From Microvirga solisilvae (GTDB lineage Bacteria; Pseudomonadota; Alphaproteobacteria; Rhizobiales; Beijerinckiaceae), in the NCBI RefSeq assembly GCF_022808595.1, contig NZ_JAKUCN010000009.1, forward strand, positions 42,187 to 106,186: a DNA stretch of 64,000 nt. Direction: 5' to 3'. The notes under the pieces were generated by a model. The model worked only from the letters and a program-made list of their open reading frames with translations, was not told where the DNA came from and made no database searches. Shown here in pieces: positions 53,320 through 62,939 of this stretch. The position numbers and the translations under genes are program-made. Within the stretch, counting starts at the first letter, position 1; every line of letters begins with the position of its first letter.

Positions 53320-54026
53320 CGGAGCGCCACGGCACCTATGTAGACATGTTCAGCGCGCTTTTGCGCGCTGTCGAGCCGTCGCTGAAGCTCACTCCCTACG
53401 CCGTCCTATACGATAAATGGCCCGCCTCTATAGACGAATGCGACGCCTGGCTCCTGACCGGATCCCGTCACACGGCATTTGATCGCCTCCCGTGGATGGT
53501 GCGCCTTGAGGAATTTCTGCGGCAAATGATGGCCGCGAGAAAACCGATCATCGGCATCTGCTTCGGCCATCAAATTTTGGCGCAGGCTATGGGCGGAAAG
53601 GTCGAGCGCGCTCAAAACGGGTGGGGCCTTGGTCCCCATCGTTACACGATCAAGGAAGCGCCTAAATGGATGGAAGCCAATGCGGGCACGGTTTGCCTGA
53701 ACGCGGTGCATCAGGACCAGGTCACGGTCTTGCCGGAAGATGCAAAGGTGATCGCCTCCTCTCCTTTCTGCCCCAACGCCATTCTCACCTATGGCGATCA
53801 TGCGCTCACCTTCCAGGCCCATCCCGAATTCACCCCGGAATTTCTGGCGGAGCTTCTGGATGCGCTGGAGGCAAGCGGTATTCCTGGCCATGCCATTGCC
53901 GGCGCCCGCGCCAGCCTGAAGAACGCAAATCACAGGGTGGAATCCATCCTCGCTGCTCAATGGATCGTGAGCTTCCTGACCAGAACCTCATGCCTGAATT
54001 CCAGAACGGCTGGAGCCTGCAGGTGA
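53274..54026 (+). CDS. Class I glutamine amidotransferase, probable gamma-glutamyl-GABA hydrolase role
   Basis: A 250-residue triad GATase: nucleophile in GICFGHQILAQAMGG (Cys about 92), His and Glu in FQAHPEFTPEFL. Members resemble the glutaminase part of GMP synthase, but there is no synthase partner here. Inside a putrescine operon this type probably removes glutamate from gamma-glutamyl-GABA, the PuuD step, although PuuD itself belongs to a different peptidase C26 branch. AAAGGA lies about nine bases before the ATG, within the 3' end of potI. The role is inferred from position. Confidence 0.88.
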   Translation: MRIGILETGRNREHLTERHGTYVDMFSALLRAVEPSLKLTPYAVLYDKWPASIDECDAWLLTGSRHTAFDRLPWMVRLEEFLRQMMAARKPIIGICFGHQILAQAMGGKVERAQNGWGLGPHRYTIKEAPKWMEANAGTVCLNAVHQDQVTVLPEDAKVIASSPFCPNAILTYGDHALTFQAHPEFTPEFLAELLDALEASGIPGHAIAGARASLKNANHRVESILAAQWIVSFLTRTSCLNSRTAGACR

Positions 54027-54114
54027 GCGGCGGAGGCACCCTGCGGGACGAAGAAAGCGGATTGGCGGCAAGCCCATCGTTCAAAAACACAAAGGGAATA
54101 CTCAAGGAGGAAGC

Positions 54115-55992
54115 ATGACCACCCGACGCGATTTTCTAAATGGCGTAGCGCTGACCATTGCCGCAGGCTTGGCTCCGATCGATCTGTTGAGGGCGGAACA
54201 GGTGCTGCCCGGCACGCTTGAGAGCAACTATTACCCTCCCGCTCTCACAGGCCTTCGCGGCAGCCATCCTGGCTCCTTCGATGCAGCTCATTCACTGGCC
54301 CGCGAAGGCGCTACATTCGATTTCTCAGCAGCTCCGGTCGAGGAGGATTATGACCTCGTCATTGTCGGCGGCGGCATTAGCGGTTTGTCGGCAGCGTGGT
54401 TCTACCGAGAAAAGCACGGCACTAAGAAAAAGATTCTCATTCTCGACAACCATGACGATTTCGGAGGGCACGCGAAGCGCAACGAATTCATGGCTGGAGA
54501 CCGCCTGATCCTCGGCTATGGCGGGACTGAAAGCATGGAATCGCCACGTACGAGCTACAGCAAAGTGGCGACGAGGCTCCTGAAGTCGCTTGCCGTCGAT
54601 ATCAATCGTTTTACGAGAGCCTTCGACCGCAAGCTCTATCACTCATACAAGCTCAGCCGCGGCACATTCTTTGACAAGGAGAACTGGGGTGTCGACAAGC
54701 TCGTGACGGGCGATCCCTTCACGATGGCAGCGGAAGATCAGTTACCCGCCCTGCTGAACGACCGCCCCATCCGGCAGTTCATCAATGACTTTCCGCTGTC
54801 CGACAGCGACAAGGCCGCGCTGATTGCCTTCCACGAGAAGCCGGCCGACTATCTGCGAGGAAAGACCAAGGCGGAGAAGAACAAGCACCTTGCGAAAACC
54901 AGCTATCGCGACTTCCTCATCAAGGACGCTAAGCTCAGCGAACGCGCGGCCATGTATTTCCAGGGACGCTTCGACGATTATTTCGGAACCAGCTTCGACA
55001 CCGTTTCTGCCTTCGATGCAATGGAAGCCGGATTCCCTGGATTTGATGGGCTGCGTCTAGGCAATGGCAGCCAATCAGATGACGAGAGCGATGAGCCCTA
55101 TATCTATCATTTTCCCGATGGGAACGCCTCGATTGCGCGTTTGTTGGTGCGAAGCCTGATTCCAGCGGTGGCCCCTGGAAAGACGATGGAAGACGTGGTG
55201 TTGGCGAAGTTCGACTATTCAAAACTCGACGAGCCCACCTCATCCATTCGTATCCGCCTTAACAGCATCGGGCTGAACGTCGCCAATGTTCAAGGCGGCG
55301 TTCACGTCACGTATTCCAATGCAGGAAAGCTGCACAAGGTGCGATCCAAGAAGGCTATTCTCGCCGGATGGAACATGCTGATCCCCTTCATCGCGCCGGA
55401 GATCCCCGAAGAGCAGAAACACGCCCTACGGCAGAATGTGAAGCTGCCTTTGGTCTATACGAACGTGGTCATCCGCAACTGGCAGCCGTTCGTCAAACTG
55501 GGCGTGCACGACATCTATTCACCGACGATGCCCTATGCGCGGGTGAAGATGGATTTTCCCGTCAGTCTCGGCGGGTATAATTTCCCGAAGTCCCCGGACG
55601 ATCCGATGTGTATCCACATGTACCGTGCCGTGACGGCTCCCAATCAAGGGCTCGATTGCCGGGATCAGGCGCGAATGGGACGTCAAGTCCTTCTGGAGAC
55701 GCCTTTCGAGGACATGGAACGCGAAGTCCGTAGCCAGCTCAGCCGCCAGCTCGCGGGCAGTGGGTTCGATGCGGAACGCGACATCCTCGGCATCACCATC
55801 AACCGCTGGCCGCACGGCTACTCCTATGCCGAAAACACGCTGTACGAGGAAGAGGATGAGATGACGGCAACGATCAAGCTCGCCCGCAAGCCGTTCGGCA
55901 ACGTGGCAATCGCCAATGCCGATGCCGCTTGGGAGGCGTATACCCAAGCTGCCATCGATCAGGCTTGGCGGGCAGTCAACGAGCTTGCATGA
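54115..55992 (+). CDS. Spermidine dehydrogenase-like FAD enzyme with Tat signal
   Basis: A 625-residue flavoprotein. The N terminus TTRRDFLNGVALTIAAGLAP is a twin-arginine signal, so the folded enzyme is exported to the periplasm. The FAD motif DLVIVGGGISGLSAAWFYRE begins near residue 80, followed by ILILDNHDDFGGHAKRNEF. The overall layout and length (about 620 aa) match SpdH of Pseudomonas and Citrobacter, which splits spermidine into 1,3-diaminopropane and 4-aminobutyraldehyde. AAGGAGG lies right before the ATG. It ends the plus-strand operon, and its product would feed the aminobutyraldehyde dehydrogenase at 56139. Confidence 0.85.
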   Translation: MTTRRDFLNGVALTIAAGLAPIDLLRAEQVLPGTLESNYYPPALTGLRGSHPGSFDAAHSLAREGATFDFSAAPVEEDYDLVIVGGGISGLSAAWFYREKHGTKKKILILDNHDDFGGHAKRNEFMAGDRLILGYGGTESMESPRTSYSKVATRLLKSLAVDINRFTRAFDRKLYHSYKLSRGTFFDKENWGVDKLVTGDPFTMAAEDQLPALLNDRPIRQFINDFPLSDSDKAALIAFHEKPADYLRGKTKAEKNKHLAKTSYRDFLIKDAKLSERAAMYFQGRFDDYFGTSFDTVSAFDAMEAGFPGFDGLRLGNGSQSDDESDEPYIYHFPDGNASIARLLVRSLIPAVAPGKTMEDVVLAKFDYSKLDEPTSSIRIRLNSIGLNVANVQGGVHVTYSNAGKLHKVRSKKAILAGWNMLIPFIAPEIPEEQKHALRQNVKLPLVYTNVVIRNWQPFVKLGVHDIYSPTMPYARVKMDFPVSLGGYNFPKSPDDPMCIHMYRAVTAPNQGLDCRDQARMGRQVLLETPFEDMEREVRSQLSRQLAGSGFDAERDILGITINRWPHGYSYAENTLYEEEDEMTATIKLARKPFGNVAIANADAAWEAYTQAAIDQAWRAVNELA

Positions 55993-56010
55993 AATTGAGC
56001 GCCGTTAAGA

Positions 56011-56040
56011 CAAAGGGCGGCTGGAAGAGGCCGCCCTTTG
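56011..56040. terminator. Hairpin between the convergent polyamine operons
   Basis: CAAAGGGCGGC (56011-56021) pairs exactly with GCCGCCCTTTG (56030-56040) around an eight-base loop. No long T run follows, but the site is 19 bases after the spermidine dehydrogenase stop. Confidence 0.7.
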
Positions 56041-56138
56041 CTGCAAAAACTTCGAAGTAGCACCGTGATGTTGAGGTGCATCGAGATCAAGAATTTAACT
56101 TCAATGCACCAACGTACATGAGAAATGAGGCGGACGGT

Positions 56139-57593
56139 TTAGCCTGTCTTCACCATTACATGACGGACTGCAGTATAATCTTCGAGAGCATACATGCTCA
56201 TATCCTTGCCGTAGCCCGACTGCTTGACGCCGCCATGTGGCATCTCATTGACGAGCATGAAATGGCAGTTCACCCAGGTGCAGCCATATTGCAGCCGCAC
56301 AGCGGTGCTCATGGCTCTCGTGACGTCCTTCGACCAGACCGATGATGCGAGGCCGTAATCGGAATCGTTGGCCCAGGCTACCGCTTGATCCACATCATCG
56401 AAGCGCGTAATCGAAACCACGGGCCCAAAGACCTCACGGCGAACGATCTCGTCCTCCTGACGGGCGCCGGCGATCACTGTAGGCTCATAAAAGAAGCCGC
56501 TACCACTGCCCTCCTTGCCGCCTGTGGTGATCTCAACATGGTTCAGATCCGATGCGCGCTGTACGAAGGATGCTACCCGCGAGCGCTGACGGGGTGAGAT
56601 CAGCGGGCCGATGTCATTGTCTTCATCGTTGATTTGGCCGAAGCGCAAGCCCGACACCGCTGAGGAGAGATCGGCCACGAAACGGTCGTAGATCTTGGAC
56701 CCGGCGTAGATGCGGCAGGCAGCGGTGCAGTCCTGGCCTGCATTATAATAGCCAAAGACCTTGATGCCTTCGATAACCTCCGCGAGATCGGCATCGTCAA
56801 ACACGATGACAGGCGCCTTGCCGCCGAGTTCCAGATGCGTGCGCTTGACTGAGTTTGCTGCCGCCGTCAGCACCTTCTTGCCGGTCGCGACATCGCCTGT
56901 AAGCGAGATCATCGATACCTTCGGATGGGAGATCAACGCCTGCCCGACGGTCTCGCCTCGCCCGACCACCACGTTGACCACGCCTTCCGGGAAGATCTCG
57001 GCGATCGTCTTGGCGAGTTTCAAGGCGGTGAGCGGTGTCTGTTCGGAGGGCTTGATGACGACGGTATTGCCACCGGCAAGCGCCGGGGCAAGTTTCCAGG
57101 CCGCCATCATCAGCGGATAGTTCCAGGGCGCGATGGATGCGACGACACCGACCGGGTCGCGCCGGATCATCGAGGTATGGCCAGGCAGATACTCACCGGC
57201 AATGGCCCCTTGCATGGTTCGCACCGCGCCGGCGAAGAAGCGGAAGCAGTCGACGATGGCAGGAATCTCATCGCGCAGTACGAGGTAGCGCGGCTTGCCG
57301 CAGTTGAGAGCTTCCAACGTCGCGTAAGCCTCGGCCTCGGCTTCAATCCGGTCCGCCAATTTCAAAAGAAGGGCAGAGCGTTCGCCAGGGGTCGTGCGCG
57401 ACCATGACGTGAAGGCCGCCTCGGCTGCGGAGACGGCCCTGTCGACCTGGTCCATCGAGGCTTCCGGCAGCTTCATCACAGTCTCGCCGGTGCGAGGATT
57501 GAGGATGGTTTCCGCATCCTCAACTCCCGCTTCGAAGCGGCTACCGATCAGCATCTCGACTTCTGCGGGCCGCGCAAGGCTTCCTGTATCCAT
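56139..57593 (-). CDS. Aldehyde dehydrogenase, probable gamma-aminobutyraldehyde dehydrogenase
   Basis: A 484-residue NAD-dependent aldehyde dehydrogenase: [34 protein letters not shown], the Glu in [15 protein letters not shown] and the Cys in [15 protein letters not shown]. The family layout matches PatD/aminobutyraldehyde dehydrogenases, which make GABA. AGGAGG lies seven bases before the ATG at 57593. It is the last gene of the minus-strand unit after potD/A/B/C-like genes, so its substrate is probably made from imported polyamines and from the spermidine dehydrogenase product. Confidence 0.9.
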   Translation of the reverse strand: MDTGSLARPAEVEMLIGSRFEAGVEDAETILNPRTGETVMKLPEASMDQVDRAVSAAEAAFTSWSRTTPGERSALLLKLADRIEAEAEAYATLEALNCGKPRYLVLRDEIPAIVDCFRFFAGAVRTMQGAIAGEYLPGHTSMIRRDPVGVVASIAPWNYPLMMAAWKLAPALAGGNTVVIKPSEQTPLTALKLAKTIAEIFPEGVVNVVVGRGETVGQALISHPKVSMISLTGDVATGKKVLTAAANSVKRTHLELGGKAPVIVFDDADLAEVIEGIKVFGYYNAGQDCTAACRIYAGSKIYDRFVADLSSAVSGLRFGQINDEDNDIGPLISPRQRSRVASFVQRASDLNHVEITTGGKEGSGSGFFYEPTVIAGARQEDEIVRREVFGPVVSITRFDDVDQAVAWANDSDYGLASSVWSKDVTRAMSTAVRLQYGCTWVNCHFMLVNEMPHGGVKQSGYGKDMSMYALEDYTAVRHVMVKTG

Positions 57594-57626
57594 AGCATTC
57601 CTCCTGTTGTTCTGATCGATTGTGCG

Positions 57627-58427
57627 TCACGGACGGTCGGACGCAGGCCCCTCTTCGCGCGTCAGGTAATAAGCCGCGAGGATGGGCAAGAAAGTCAGGA
57701 TGATGACGATCACCGCGACGACGTTTGTGACAGGTCGCTGGCGGGGGCGAACAAGCTCGTTGAGCATCCAGATCGGCAGGGTCGATTGCTGCCCTGCCGT
57801 GAAAGTGGTGACGATCACCTCGTCGAAGGACAGGGCGAAGGCCAGCATCGCGCCGGCCAGAAGGGCGGTACCGAGGTTCGGCAGGATCACATAGCGAAAG
57901 GTCTGAATGCTATCGGCTCCGAGATCGTAAGACGCCTCGACAATGGATGGAGACATGCGCCGCAGCCGCGCCACCGCATTGTTGTGCACCACGACGACGC
58001 AGAAGGTCGCGTGGCCCACCACGATGGTCCAGAAAGAGAACGGGATATCCATAAGGCTGAAAGCCGAGCGGAGTGCGATGCCCGTGACGATACCTGGCAG
58101 GGCAATGGGAAGAATGATGAGGAGCGAGATCGCCTCGCGTCCGAAGAAACGCGTGCGGGCCAGAGCGCCTGCCGCGAGAGTTCCGAGAACGAGGGCAAGG
58201 ATCGTTGCAACCGCCGCTACCTGAAAGGACAGCGTTAGCGCATTCCACACATCCGGTCTGCTCCAGGCTACGCCGAACCATTTCAAGGTCAGGCCAGGCG
58301 GCGGGAACTGATAGCTGCGTTCCTCAGTGGTGAAGGCGTAAAGGATCACAAATGCCAATGGCGCGTGGAGGAACAGGAGCCCAAGCCCTGTTCCGATCTT
58401 CAGGCCGAGAGACGCCTTAGAACGCAT
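57627..58427 (-). CDS. Polyamine ABC transporter permease (PotC-like)
   Basis: A 266-residue permease with six spans. The EAA loop [32 protein letters not shown] is normal, and [24 protein letters not shown] is a PotC/PotI family signature. Its ATG overlaps the end of the PotB-like gene by 11 bp. It is followed 33 bp later by the aldehyde dehydrogenase. Confidence 0.92.
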   Translation of the reverse strand: MRSKASLGLKIGTGLGLLFLHAPLAFVILYAFTTEERSYQFPPPGLTLKWFGVAWSRPDVWNALTLSFQVAAVATILALVLGTLAAGALARTRFFGREAISLLIILPIALPGIVTGIALRSAFSLMDIPFSFWTIVVGHATFCVVVVHNNAVARLRRMSPSIVEASYDLGADSIQTFRYVILPNLGTALLAGAMLAFALSFDEVIVTTFTAGQQSTLPIWMLNELVRPRQRPVTNVVAVIVIILTFLPILAAYYLTREEGPASDRP

Positions 58428-59364
58428 CGAACGCTCCCATCCGCTTGGCTATCAAGAGGTAAAGCGCCATGACAGAGATCGGCACAACCGCGAAGGCCGC
58501 AGCCAGCGGTATGTTACCGGCTGTGCCCTGAAGCATGTAGACTGCCTGCCCCAGCAGCAGCGTGGAAGGACCGATAATCTGCGGCAGGATGTAATCGCCC
58601 AGGGTGAGCGAGAAGGTGAAGATGGATCCCGCCACGACGCCCGGCAAAGCAAGCGGCAGGATCACGGTGCGAAAGGTCTGGTTGGGGGCAGCTCCCAAAT
58701 CGGCGGAGGCTTCGATGAGGCTTCCCGGCACGCGCTCGAGAGCTGCCTGGATCGGCAGGATCATGAACGGAAGCCAGAGATAGATGAAGACAAGAAACTG
58801 GCCGAAGTAACTGACGGAAAGCGATGGCCCTCCGATCAGGGGCGCGCTCAAGATACTGTCGATGGCAGGCGTCGCCCCGATCTGATCCGCAGCCCAGGCG
58901 ACCGCACCTTCCTTTGCCAGAAGAAGCTTCCAGGCATAAACCTTCACCAGATAGCTCGACCAGAGCGGCATCATGATCGCGAGATAGAACGCCGCCTTCA
59001 TCTGGCCTCGGGCATAGCGAGCCGCATAATAGGCAATCGGAAAGGCAAGGATAGCAGATGCTGCTGTAACGGCGGCAGCCATGACTACCGTGCGGAGGAT
59101 AACGTCGAGATTTGCCGGATGCAGAAGCTCGGCATAGGTCTTGAGAGTGAATTCCCGGACGATCGTTCCCGAAAATTCGTCGATGGAGAAGAAACTCTGA
59201 AGCAACAATGCGATGAGGCTTCCCACATACACGATGCCGAGCCACAGGAGGGGCGGCACGAGGAGCAGGGTCAGGAGCAGCCCTCGGTACTTGAAGAGCG
59301 CGTCGGACAAGCGCCGCGATAGGCTTTCCCTCGGCAGCGGAAGATCCAAGACAGCGGATGTCAC
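58417..59364 (-). CDS. Polyamine ABC transporter permease (PotB-like)
   Basis: A 315-residue permease with six spans ([30 protein letters not shown] at the N terminus) and the EAA loop [31 protein letters not shown]. The start codon is a GTG at 59364 that overlaps the PotA-like stop (GTGA), so translation is coupled. Confidence 0.92.
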   Translation of the reverse strand: MTSAVLDLPLPRESLSRRLSDALFKYRGLLLTLLLVPPLLWLGIVYVGSLIALLLQSFFSIDEFSGTIVREFTLKTYAELLHPANLDVILRTVVMAAAVTAASAILAFPIAYYAARYARGQMKAAFYLAIMMPLWSSYLVKVYAWKLLLAKEGAVAWAADQIGATPAIDSILSAPLIGGPSLSVSYFGQFLVFIYLWLPFMILPIQAALERVPGSLIEASADLGAAPNQTFRTVILPLALPGVVAGSIFTFSLTLGDYILPQIIGPSTLLLGQAVYMLQGTAGNIPLAAAFAVVPISVMALYLLIAKRMGAFDAF

Positions 59365-60434
59365 CGGCCATCCTCCATCGCATGCATGGCGGCAGGTAAC
59401 CAGGACAGGCTGATCCGCTCGCCAGGATTCAGATCACGCACCTCGGCAGCGTTCACAAGAGCGCATAGACGCACGCCTGCGCAATCCGCGATGACACGAC
59501 GCATGGCACCCTGGTATTGAACCTCGATGCAGGTGCCGCTCGCATGAAGTCTGCCAATTTCAGATGCGACGCCCGAAGATCGAACAGCGATGGCTTCCGG
59601 CCGCAGACTGATGAGGCGCTCCGGCCCGCCGAAGCGTGCTGAAACAGCAGGCTCAAGCACGTTGGATCCGCCGACGAACTCAGCCACGAACCGTGTCTGC
59701 GGCCGCTCGTAAACCTCTTCCGGCGTGCCCACTTGAACGATGTGCCCGGCGTTGAACACGGCGACGCGATCGCTCATGGAGAGCGCCTCGCCCTGATCGT
59801 GCGTAACGAAGATGAAGGTGAGGCCAAGGCTGCGTTGCAGCGCCTTCAATTCGACCTGCATCTCCTCCCGAAGCTTCAGATCCAGCGCGCCGAGCGGTTC
59901 GTCGAGGAGAAGGACCTTGGGGCGGTTCACAAGAGCACGTGCCAGCGCCACGCGCTGGCGCTGGCCGCCGGAGAGCTGCGGCGGACGCCGCGTATCGAAC
60001 CCAATGAGTTTGACGAGCGCCAGAGCCTCGCGCCCGAGCTTCTCCCGCTCCGCACGTCCCATGCCGCGAATGCGCAATCCATAAGTGACGTTGTCGAGGA
60101 TATTGAGATGTGGGAAGAGCGCGTAATCCTGAAAAACCGTATTCACCGCGCGCCGATAGGGCGGGATACCCGCGACCGGTTCATCGAAAATGCTGATCTC
60201 ACCCGCATCAGGCTGTTCGAAGCCCGCAATCAATCGCAGGCAGGTGGTCTTTCCGGATCCTGAAGGACCAAGCATGGAGAAGAACTCGCCCGCACGGATT
60301 TCAAGATCGAGACCATCAACCGCCTTCACTGCGCCGAAATGGCGGGCGACATGTGTGAAGCGGACGGCAGTGCCATTTGAGGACACGAGTGGATGGGCCG
60401 CAAAGGTGTCTTGCGGACGCGTATGAACGGACAT
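59361..60434 (-). CDS. Polyamine ABC transporter ATPase (PotA-like)
   Basis: A 357-residue ABC ATPase: LGPSGSGKTTCLRLIAGFE (Walker A), VFQDYALFPHLNIL, LSGGQRQRVALARAL (signature), VLLLDEPLGALDLK (Walker B), FVTHDQGEALSMSD and a TOBE-like C-terminal region. The ATG at 60434 has GGAG eight bases upstream; the frame extends to 60470. It follows the binding-protein gene by 88 bp, with a hairpin between them. Confidence 0.92.
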   Translation of the reverse strand: MSVHTRPQDTFAAHPLVSSNGTAVRFTHVARHFGAVKAVDGLDLEIRAGEFFSMLGPSGSGKTTCLRLIAGFEQPDAGEISIFDEPVAGIPPYRRAVNTVFQDYALFPHLNILDNVTYGLRIRGMGRAEREKLGREALALVKLIGFDTRRPPQLSGGQRQRVALARALVNRPKVLLLDEPLGALDLKLREEMQVELKALQRSLGLTFIFVTHDQGEALSMSDRVAVFNAGHIVQVGTPEEVYERPQTRFVAEFVGGSNVLEPAVSARFGGPERLISLRPEAIAVRSSGVASEIGRLHASGTCIEVQYQGAMRRVIADCAGVRLCALVNAAEVRDLNPGERISLSWLPAAMHAMEDGR

Positions 60435-60482
60435 GATGGGCGCTCCGGAGCTCAAATGATCAAGCCTCACGTTTCAAGGGAG

Positions 60483-60508
60483 GGCGCTCTCTTCTGCGAG
60501 AGAGCGCC
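60483..60508 (-). other. Intercistronic stem-loop after the PotD-like gene
   Basis: GGCGCTCTC (60483-60491) pairs with GAGAGCGCC (60500-60508). There is no T run. Such hairpins behind binding-protein genes often protect the upstream mRNA and so keep the binding protein in excess over the membrane subunits. Confidence 0.6.
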
Positions 60509-60522
60509 TCTTGCGTAAGACT

Positions 60523-61680
60523 TTACCGGCCGCCGAGGATGGCGATGTAATCGGTCACCCAGCGATAATAGGGCACGCAGCCCTCAGACTGGGTCGAGCA
60601 CTTCGAGACCGGCGTGCGCCAGAACTTGATCCTCTCGAAATTCCCCATACCGTTGGTCTCGCAACCCTCTGCGCCGAGAAGCTCATTGCCCTTGCAGGCT
60701 GCGGGCACGGACGGCACCGAGCCGAACCAAGAAGCGAGATCGCCCTGTACCTTCGGGCTCAAGGAATGTTCGATCCACATGTAGGCGCAGTTTGGATGCG
60801 GAGCATCCACGTGCATCATGGTGGTATCCGCCCAGCCGGTTGCGCCTTCCTCCGGCACCGTGCTGGCAATGGATTTACCCTGGCTTTTCAGGAGATTGAC
60901 CTGGAACGGCCATGACGAGGATGCGACCACGCCCTCGTTAGTGAAATCGTCCACCTGCACCATGGCGTCGTGCCAATAGCGCTGAACCATGGTGCGCTGC
61001 TTGCGCAGGAGCTCGAGAGCGGCCTTGTACTGCGCCTCGGTGAGCTCATAAGGATCCTTGATGCCGAGCTCGGGCTTGTGCTTCATGAGGTAGAGAGCGG
61101 CATCAGCAATGTAGATCGGACCATCGAAAGCCTGGACGCGTCCTTTGTTGGACTTGCCGTCAGGCAGCGTCGTTTCCTCGAACACGACGCTCCAGCTCTT
61201 CGGTGCCTCCTTAAACGTATCCGTATTGTACATCAGCACGTTCGAACCCCATTGGTAGGGCACGCCGTAATGTACATTGTCCACCGTGTGCCAGGGCGCT
61301 TTCTGCAGGCGCTCGTCGACGGTTTTCCAGCTTGGGATGAGGCTCGTGTTGATCGGCTGCACGCGCTTGCCGGAGATCAGCCTGAGGCTTGCATCGCCCG
61401 ATGCGGTAACGAGATCGAATCCACCCTCGTTCATGAGGGCCACCATCTCGTCAGACGTGCCGGCGGTCTTCACGTTGACCTTGCAGCCGGTTTTCTGCTC
61501 GAAGCCTGTCACCCAGTCGTATTTCTTGTCGGTTTCGCCCCGCTCGATATAGCCGGGCCATGCAATGATATCGACTGAGCCTTCAGCCTTGCCGAGTTGC
61601 TTGACCTGCGCGCCGGCAGGAAATGCGCCAAGCGATGTCGCCAAGCAGAGGCCAATGGCTGTGAATACTGTGCGACGCAT
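60523..61680 (-). CDS. Polyamine-binding periplasmic protein (PotD-like)
   Basis: A 385-residue solute-binding protein with signal peptide (TVFTAIGLCLATSLGAFPAGAQ). The mature part has VDIIAWPGYIERGETDKKYDWVTGFEQKTGCKV, GGFDLVTASGDASLRLI, YGVPYQWGSNVLMYN and HVDAPHPNCAYMWIEHSLSP. The sequence is distant from the PotF-like protein in the other set, so the two importers probably differ in polyamine preference. GGGGAGG lies before the ATG. First gene of the minus-strand importer unit. Confidence 0.92.
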   Translation of the reverse strand: MRRTVFTAIGLCLATSLGAFPAGAQVKQLGKAEGSVDIIAWPGYIERGETDKKYDWVTGFEQKTGCKVNVKTAGTSDEMVALMNEGGFDLVTASGDASLRLISGKRVQPINTSLIPSWKTVDERLQKAPWHTVDNVHYGVPYQWGSNVLMYNTDTFKEAPKSWSVVFEETTLPDGKSNKGRVQAFDGPIYIADAALYLMKHKPELGIKDPYELTEAQYKAALELLRKQRTMVQRYWHDAMVQVDDFTNEGVVASSSWPFQVNLLKSQGKSIASTVPEEGATGWADTTMMHVDAPHPNCAYMWIEHSLSPKVQGDLASWFGSVPSVPAACKGNELLGAEGCETNGMGNFERIKFWRTPVSKCSTQSEGCVPYYRWVTDYIAILGGR

Positions 61681-61828
61681 GGATGCGCCTCCCCTTCCCT
61701 TATGCCCCTGCTGACATTTCGGGCAGGCTTTTTTAAGAGAGCCTTTGTCCCATACGAGAAGAGTGTCCTAATCCGGCAAGCTACGCCAATTCATTCGGGA
61801 GAATTTCACTATCGGAATTTCCGATACC

Positions 61829-62740
61829 TCACCCTCGATGCCGGGTTGAGCGATAGGTTTGGACCACGGACAGGAATTGCGAGGCCGCAGAGGACAAGCG
61901 GGATCCCCGTCGCCACACCACACCCACAGATACGGCTGGAAGCTCCTCCCGAATGCGGCGGGCATCGATTTTGTCGCCCTCCAGCGACCATTGCCGGTAA
62001 GTGAGATCGGGCAGTACCGCGAGTCCCGCCCCTGTCGCCACTAAACTACGCACGGCCTCGACCGAGCGGGTTCGAAAAGCAATGGGTGGACGAATGCCAA
62101 GCTGCTGCCACGCAAGTTTGGGCGCCTGATCGATCTCGTCGATGGCAAGCAAGATCTGCGGCTCGTCCGCCAGATCGCGCAGGCTCACTTCGGGAGATTG
62201 CGCCAGGGGATGGCCGAGGGGAAGCCAGAGCCTGTAAGGGGAAGCCTCCACGATCTCGGCCTCAAGGGAGAGAAGCGAAAGATTCTGCGGCAGCACCATG
62301 ACCGCAATATCGAGCTCGCCACCGATCAGCAGGTGCTCCAGATAATCGTGATTGTCCTCGACTACATTGACTTCGAGGAGAGGAAGCGCACGCCGAAACC
62401 GGGCCAAAAGATCGGCGAGGATATAACTGGCCACAAGCGGCGTGACCCCAAGATTGACCCGGCCTGTCGTGGGAACGCTGTTCTCTTCGAGCGCGCGTCT
62501 GGCATTGGAGACTTCGGCCAGTATCTTCTCGGCATGGCGAAGGAAATGATATCCCTTGAGCGTCAGCGACATCCCATGGGAACTGCGCTCAACGAGCTTG
62601 ACTCCAAGATCGTGCTCCAGTTCCTGCACCGCTTCGGTGATGGTCGATTGGGATATGGAGAGCAGGCGCGCAGCGCCTGCGACTGAGCCGGCTTCTGCGA
62701 CGGCGACAAAATAACGAACCTGTCGAAAAGAAAGCGCCAT
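61829..62740 (-). CDS. LysR-family transcription regulator
   Basis: A 303-residue LysR protein. The HTH is FRQVRYFVAVAEAGSVAGAARLLSISQSTITEAVQELEHDLGVKLVERSSHGMSLTLKG; the effector domain has GRVNLGVTPLVASYILADLLARF, LDIAVMVLP and SLVATGAGLAVLPDL. It lies 148 bp upstream of the PotD-like gene on the same strand, a position that suggests it controls the importer unit, but LysR proteins usually sit divergent to their targets, so this is tentative. Confidence 0.92.
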   Translation of the reverse strand: MALSFRQVRYFVAVAEAGSVAGAARLLSISQSTITEAVQELEHDLGVKLVERSSHGMSLTLKGYHFLRHAEKILAEVSNARRALEENSVPTTGRVNLGVTPLVASYILADLLARFRRALPLLEVNVVEDNHDYLEHLLIGGELDIAVMVLPQNLSLLSLEAEIVEASPYRLWLPLGHPLAQSPEVSLRDLADEPQILLAIDEIDQAPKLAWQQLGIRPPIAFRTRSVEAVRSLVATGAGLAVLPDLTYRQWSLEGDKIDARRIREELPAVSVGVVWRRGSRLSSAASQFLSVVQTYRSTRHRG

Positions 62741-62939
62741 GCTAGCCGGAGATCATCGTTCGGAAGCTCCTCTGGGGTGAGAGAACAATGAACAGGAGAG
62801 CTGCACCTCGCGAAGTGCTTCCGACGCGTGGCACCAATCGTCCATTCACGTACTCTCGGCCCGAATAGGCATTATCGGCATCATGTCCGTTCCGAAGCGA
62901 AGCCGTCAAGCAACTTGATGCAACCCTGTATCCTGTGGC

